From NCBI GenBank assembly GCA_005883295.1, contig VAWV01000148.1, forward strand, positions 1 through 8,357: a DNA stretch of 8,357 bases. The letters run 5' to 3'. Made by a program: the position numbers and the translations under genes. The DNA comes from Actinomycetota bacterium. GTDB lineage: Bacteria; Actinomycetota; Thermoleophilia; Solirubrobacterales; Thermoleophilaceae. This document shows, piece after piece, positions 6,481 to 8,357 of this stretch. A model generated the notes under the pieces. It saw only the letters and a list, made by a program, of their open reading frames with translations, was not told the DNA's origin and did not search any database. Positions within the stretch are counted from its first letter, which is position 1; each line of letters starts with the position of its first letter.

Positions 6481-6909
6481 CTACCGCTCCCGCTTCATCA
6501 GCGGAGCCACGAGGCCCATCCCGCCCACCAGCGCCAGCGACCCCGGCGCGAGCGGCGGCGGGCCCATGATCATGTTGTAGAAGGCCTCGTCTCGGAAGCC
6601 GCCCGGTCGGCGGGCGATCCCCCGCAGGTGCAGGTAGGTGCCGATCACCCCGCAGGCCGTGAAGAGCGCCGAGGTGGCGGGCAGCACCGTGCGCGCGGCG
6701 CGCTCGGACAATGTGCCTGCGATGCCGGCCGCCACGAGGGGAGGGGTTAGCGCTATGGGGACCCACTCCCACTTGTCGCCGAATGACCCCTTGTAGTGCT
6801 CGAGGTAGATCTCGAACGCGAGCGGCGGCGCGCTCGCGGCCGTGAGCGCCGAGAGGGTCCGCTGCACGCGGCCGCGGCGGAGGTTCGCGAGCGCGCGATC
6901 GAGCCTCAC
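6481..6909 (-). CDS. Membrane protein of unknown function, next to the GMC dehydrogenase pair
   Basis: I do not recognise a named family. The 142-residue product has a basic N-terminus (several Arg in residues 2-17). A weak hydrophobic stretch at 18-37 follows, then likely membrane helices at about 49-68, 74-96 and 115-137, ending with Lys-Arg-Glu-Arg. Conserved-looking polar spots include LEHYKGSFGDKWEW (36-49) and RDEAFYNMIMGPPPLAPGS (106-124). The start is a GTG (6907-6909) overlapping the enolase-superfamily gene's stop as GTGA. A clear GAGAGG (6918-6923) lies 8 bases upstream and settles this start. The gene sits directly before the subunit 3 and GMC genes, which have no membrane segment of their own. 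It may be the membrane anchor or quinone-side partner of that dehydrogenase. This is inference from position only. Confidence 0.8.
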   Translation of the reverse strand: MRLDRALANLRRGRVQRTLSALTAASAPPLAFEIYLEHYKGSFGDKWEWVPIALTPPLVAAGIAGTLSERAARTVLPATSALFTACGVIGTYLHLRGIARRPGGFRDEAFYNMIMGPPPLAPGSLALVGGMGLVAPLMKRER

Positions 6910-8021
6910 GCCGCGTACCTCTCAGCGTCTGCGTGCTTCAGCTCGAGCCCGTGGCCGGGGCGGTCGAGGTCGGGCCGCAGTGTCCCGCCGTCGGGCTCGG
7001 GCACGCCGTCGAGCAGCATCGACTCGATGCGCGCGTGGTCGTGGAAGTACTCGAGGTGCTCGAGCTGCGGGGCGGCGCACAACGGGTGAACGTGGAGCGC
7101 CGGCGCGGTGTGTCCGGACAGGCGCAGCGAGCGCGCACGGCAGAGCGCACCCACGCGCATCAGCTCGGTGATCCCTCCGCAGCGGGTCACGTCGGCCTGG
7201 AGCACGTCCACGGCGCCCGCCTCGAGCATCCGCTCGAAGTACGGGAGGTCGTAGCCGTACTCGCCCGCGGCGATCGCCATGCCGGCCGGCGCGCGGTCGC
7301 GAATCAGCCGTAGCCCATCGAGGTCGTCCGACGAGACCGGCTCCTCGAACCAGGTCACGCGCTGCTCGGCGAACCGCTCGGCGAGCTCCAGCGCCTGCTT
7401 GCGCGAGTAGGCGCCGTTCGCGTCCACGAACAGCTCCGCCACCGAGCCGATGGCGTCCCGGGCGAGCGTCACCCGTGACGGGTCCTGCTCTGGCTCGCGC
7501 CCCACCTTCATCTTCACCCGCCGGATCCCACGCTCCACCCAGCCGGCGAGCTGCTCGGCGAGCTCCTCGGGCGAATAGGACGTGAACCCGCCGCTGCCGT
7601 AGATCGGCACCTCCTCGCGTGTGGCGCCGAGGAGCGCCGCCAGCGGGACGTCGAGGATCCGCGCCTTCAGGTCCCACAGCGCGACGTCCACGGCGGCGAT
7701 TGCCATCGAGCAGATCCCCGGCCGGCCGAGATTGCGTATCGACTCGACCATCGCCTCCCACGCCGCGGGCACCGCCATCGCGTCGCGGCCCTCCACGACC
7801 CCGGCGAGCTTGGACTCCACGAGCGTCCCAACCGCGAGGTCGCCGTAGGTGTAGCCGAGCCCGGTCGCGCCACCGCCGTGGGTCTCGACCACGACCATCG
7901 TCGTGGAGTCCCACTCGAGCGTCCCGTCGGATTCCGGTCTGTCGGTCGGGATCTCGTACGCGGCCACGTCGAGCCGCTCGACCCCGACCTCCGATCCGCG
8001 AGCCGCGACGGCGAGCGTCAT
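6906..8021 (-). CDS. Enolase-superfamily enzyme, mandelate racemase subgroup (probable acid-sugar dehydratase or racemase)
   Basis: This 371-residue protein has the usual length for mandelate racemase/muconate lactonising enzymes. These abstract the alpha proton of a carboxylate held by Mg2+. Motifs in order are KMK at 170-172 (catalytic Lys pair) and DANGAY at 200-205 (D200 metal ligand). FEEP follows at 225-228 (E226 metal ligand), then AGEYGYD at 252-258 (E254 metal ligand), D277 and H304 in SGHTAP, and E324. The spacings D277-H304 (27) and H304-E324 (20) equal those of mandelate racemase, so the His-Asp dyad and its electrophilic Glu seem intact. This subgroup includes racemases and many sugar-acid dehydratases; I infer a dehydratase but cannot name the substrate. 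The ATG (8019-8021) starts 4 bases after the ThDP-enzyme gene, with GGTGA (8026-8030) as ribosome-binding site. The stop overlaps the next gene by GTGA. Confidence 0.92.
   Translation of the reverse strand: MTLAVAARGSEVGVERLDVAAYEIPTDRPESDGTLEWDSTTMVVVETHGGGATGLGYTYGDLAVGTLVESKLAGVVEGRDAMAVPAAWEAMVESIRNLGRPGICSMAIAAVDVALWDLKARILDVPLAALLGATREEVPIYGSGGFTSYSPEELAEQLAGWVERGIRRVKMKVGREPEQDPSRVTLARDAIGSVAELFVDANGAYSRKQALELAERFAEQRVTWFEEPVSSDDLDGLRLIRDRAPAGMAIAAGEYGYDLPYFERMLEAGAVDVLQADVTRCGGITELMRVGALCRARSLRLSGHTAPALHVHPLCAAPQLEHLEYFHDHARIESMLLDGVPEPDGGTLRPDLDRPGHGLELKHADAERYAA
6918..6923 (-). promoter_or_regulatory. Ribosome-binding site deciding a GTG start
   Basis: GAGAGG on the minus strand lies 8 bases before the GTG at 6907-6909, inside the end of the enolase-superfamily gene. 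It is the clearest such site in the window and supports the GTGA-overlap start of the 142-residue membrane protein. Confidence 0.6.
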
Positions 8022-8025
8022 CAGC

Positions 8026-8030
8026 TCACC
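8026..8030 (-). promoter_or_regulatory. Ribosome-binding site overlapping a stop codon
   Basis: GGTGA on the minus strand includes the TGA stop of the ThDP-enzyme gene and lies 4 bases before the ATG of the enolase-superfamily gene. A ribosome ending on the first gene would sit on the initiation site of the second, which suggests coupled translation. Confidence 0.45.
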
Positions 8031-8357
8031 GCGAGGGGACGAGCTCCTCGATCTTGTCCCGGATCGTCTGGCGGATCAGCCCGCGCACGTTCGGGTCGCC
8101 CTTGCGGAGCGCGGCCGCGAAGGCCTTGGCCTGCTCGAGCGTGATGTGCGGCGGGAGCGGCGGGACCTCCGGATCGGTGCGCGCCTCGAGCACCACGGGA
8201 CGGTCCGCCGACAGTGCCCGGTCCCAGGCCGGTCCCACGGCGTCGGGCGAATCCACCCTGATCCCCTCGAGCCCCAGCAGCTCGGCGTAGCGGGCGTAGG
8301 GGAAGTCCGGGATCTCCTGGGTCATGGGGTTCTTGGGGTCGCCCGACTGCGCTCGCT
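8026..8357 (-). CDS. Thiamine diphosphate-dependent enzyme, C-terminal fragment (acetolactate synthase/pyruvate oxidase-like)
   Basis: The last 109 codons of a larger gene are visible. The frame stays open to the right edge (RAQSGDPKNP precedes the internal Met at 8323-8325), so this is not a small gene beginning at that ATG. The segment DFPYARYAELLGLEGIRVD followed by a Pro-x-Val-Leu-Glu stretch is typical of the end of the C-terminal ThDP-binding domain in the pyruvate oxidase/acetolactate synthase family. DPEVPPLPPHI is the tail often seen in ThDP-requiring proteins of the PoxB/YdaP kind. Catalytic and cofactor motifs (the N-terminal Glu and the GDG...NN motif) lie outside the window, so activity cannot be judged. 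Such enzymes decarboxylate 2-oxo acids. Lying 4 bases upstream of an enolase-superfamily gene, it could process a 2-oxo acid made by that enzyme, but this is speculative. Confidence 0.85.
   Translation of the reverse strand, partial: RAQSGDPKNPMTQEIPDFPYARYAELLGLEGIRVDSPDAVGPAWDRALSADRPVVLEARTDPEVPPLPPHITLEQAKAFAAALRKGDPNVRGLIRQTIRDKIEELVPSR

Noticed and set aside
5105..6750. Plus-strand open frames antisense to the GMC and subunit 3 genes
   Set aside because: Same compositional artefact; the minus-strand genes carry clear family motifs across the same bases.
1253..6772. Apparent giant fused proteins formed by open frames running into coxC, coxA and GMC from upstream
   Set aside because: Only the downstream part of each is a real protein. 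The upstream part is an out-of-phase reading of the previous gene, and good starts with ATGA/GTGA overlaps or short gaps exist at 1253, 3154 and 5875.
8026..8325. A free-standing 99-residue gene starting at the ATG at 8325
   Set aside because: The frame is open to the window edge and the extra residues fit the ThDP-enzyme family, so this is the end of a longer gene.

Overview
The window comes from a high-GC genome with very tightly packed genes. All ten recognisable genes lie on the minus strand, and the longest stretch without a gene is 25 bases (4159-4183). No RNA genes, mobile elements, CRISPR arrays, terminators or convincing promoters are visible. GC-rich codon use, frequent GTG starts, GTGA overlaps, an actinobacterial-style QcrC and a FAD dehydrogenase of a type I associate with soil Actinobacteria suggest a member of that phylum, perhaps class Thermoleophilia. 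The phylum is moderately supported; the class is a guess.

In the direction of transcription (right to left), the first half is a carbon-oxidation block. It holds the C-terminal end of a thiamine-diphosphate (ThDP) enzyme (8026-8357, cut by the window edge) and a mandelate racemase-type enolase-superfamily enzyme with a complete catalytic set (6906-8021). It continues with a 142-residue membrane protein of unknown function (6481-6909), a gluconate 2-dehydrogenase subunit 3 family protein (5872-6477) and a GMC FAD dehydrogenase with a Cys-x5-Cys-x3-Cys motif (4184-5875).

The second half is the terminal respiratory block. It holds cytochrome c oxidase subunit II with a fused cytochrome c domain (caa3 type, 3157-4158), subunit I (1250-3154), subunit III (666-1253), a 119-residue membrane protein of unknown function (310-669) and the start of a c-type cytochrome that looks like QcrC of the actinobacterial cytochrome bc complex (1-313, cut by the left edge). 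qcrA and qcrB would be expected to follow outside the window.

Five junctions are ATGA or GTGA overlaps or 2-4 base gaps within the blocks, and the two blocks are only 25 bases apart, so the whole window could be one transcript. The inferred theme is substrate oxidation by a flavin/iron-sulfur dehydrogenase next to the bc-caa3 chain that would receive electrons. No classical new system such as a defence island or mobile element is present. The points most worth checking are this coupling, the altered K-channel residues of the oxidase, the absence of a secretion signal on subunit 3, the two membrane proteins of unknown function, and the presence of heme c on both CoxB and the QcrC-like protein.
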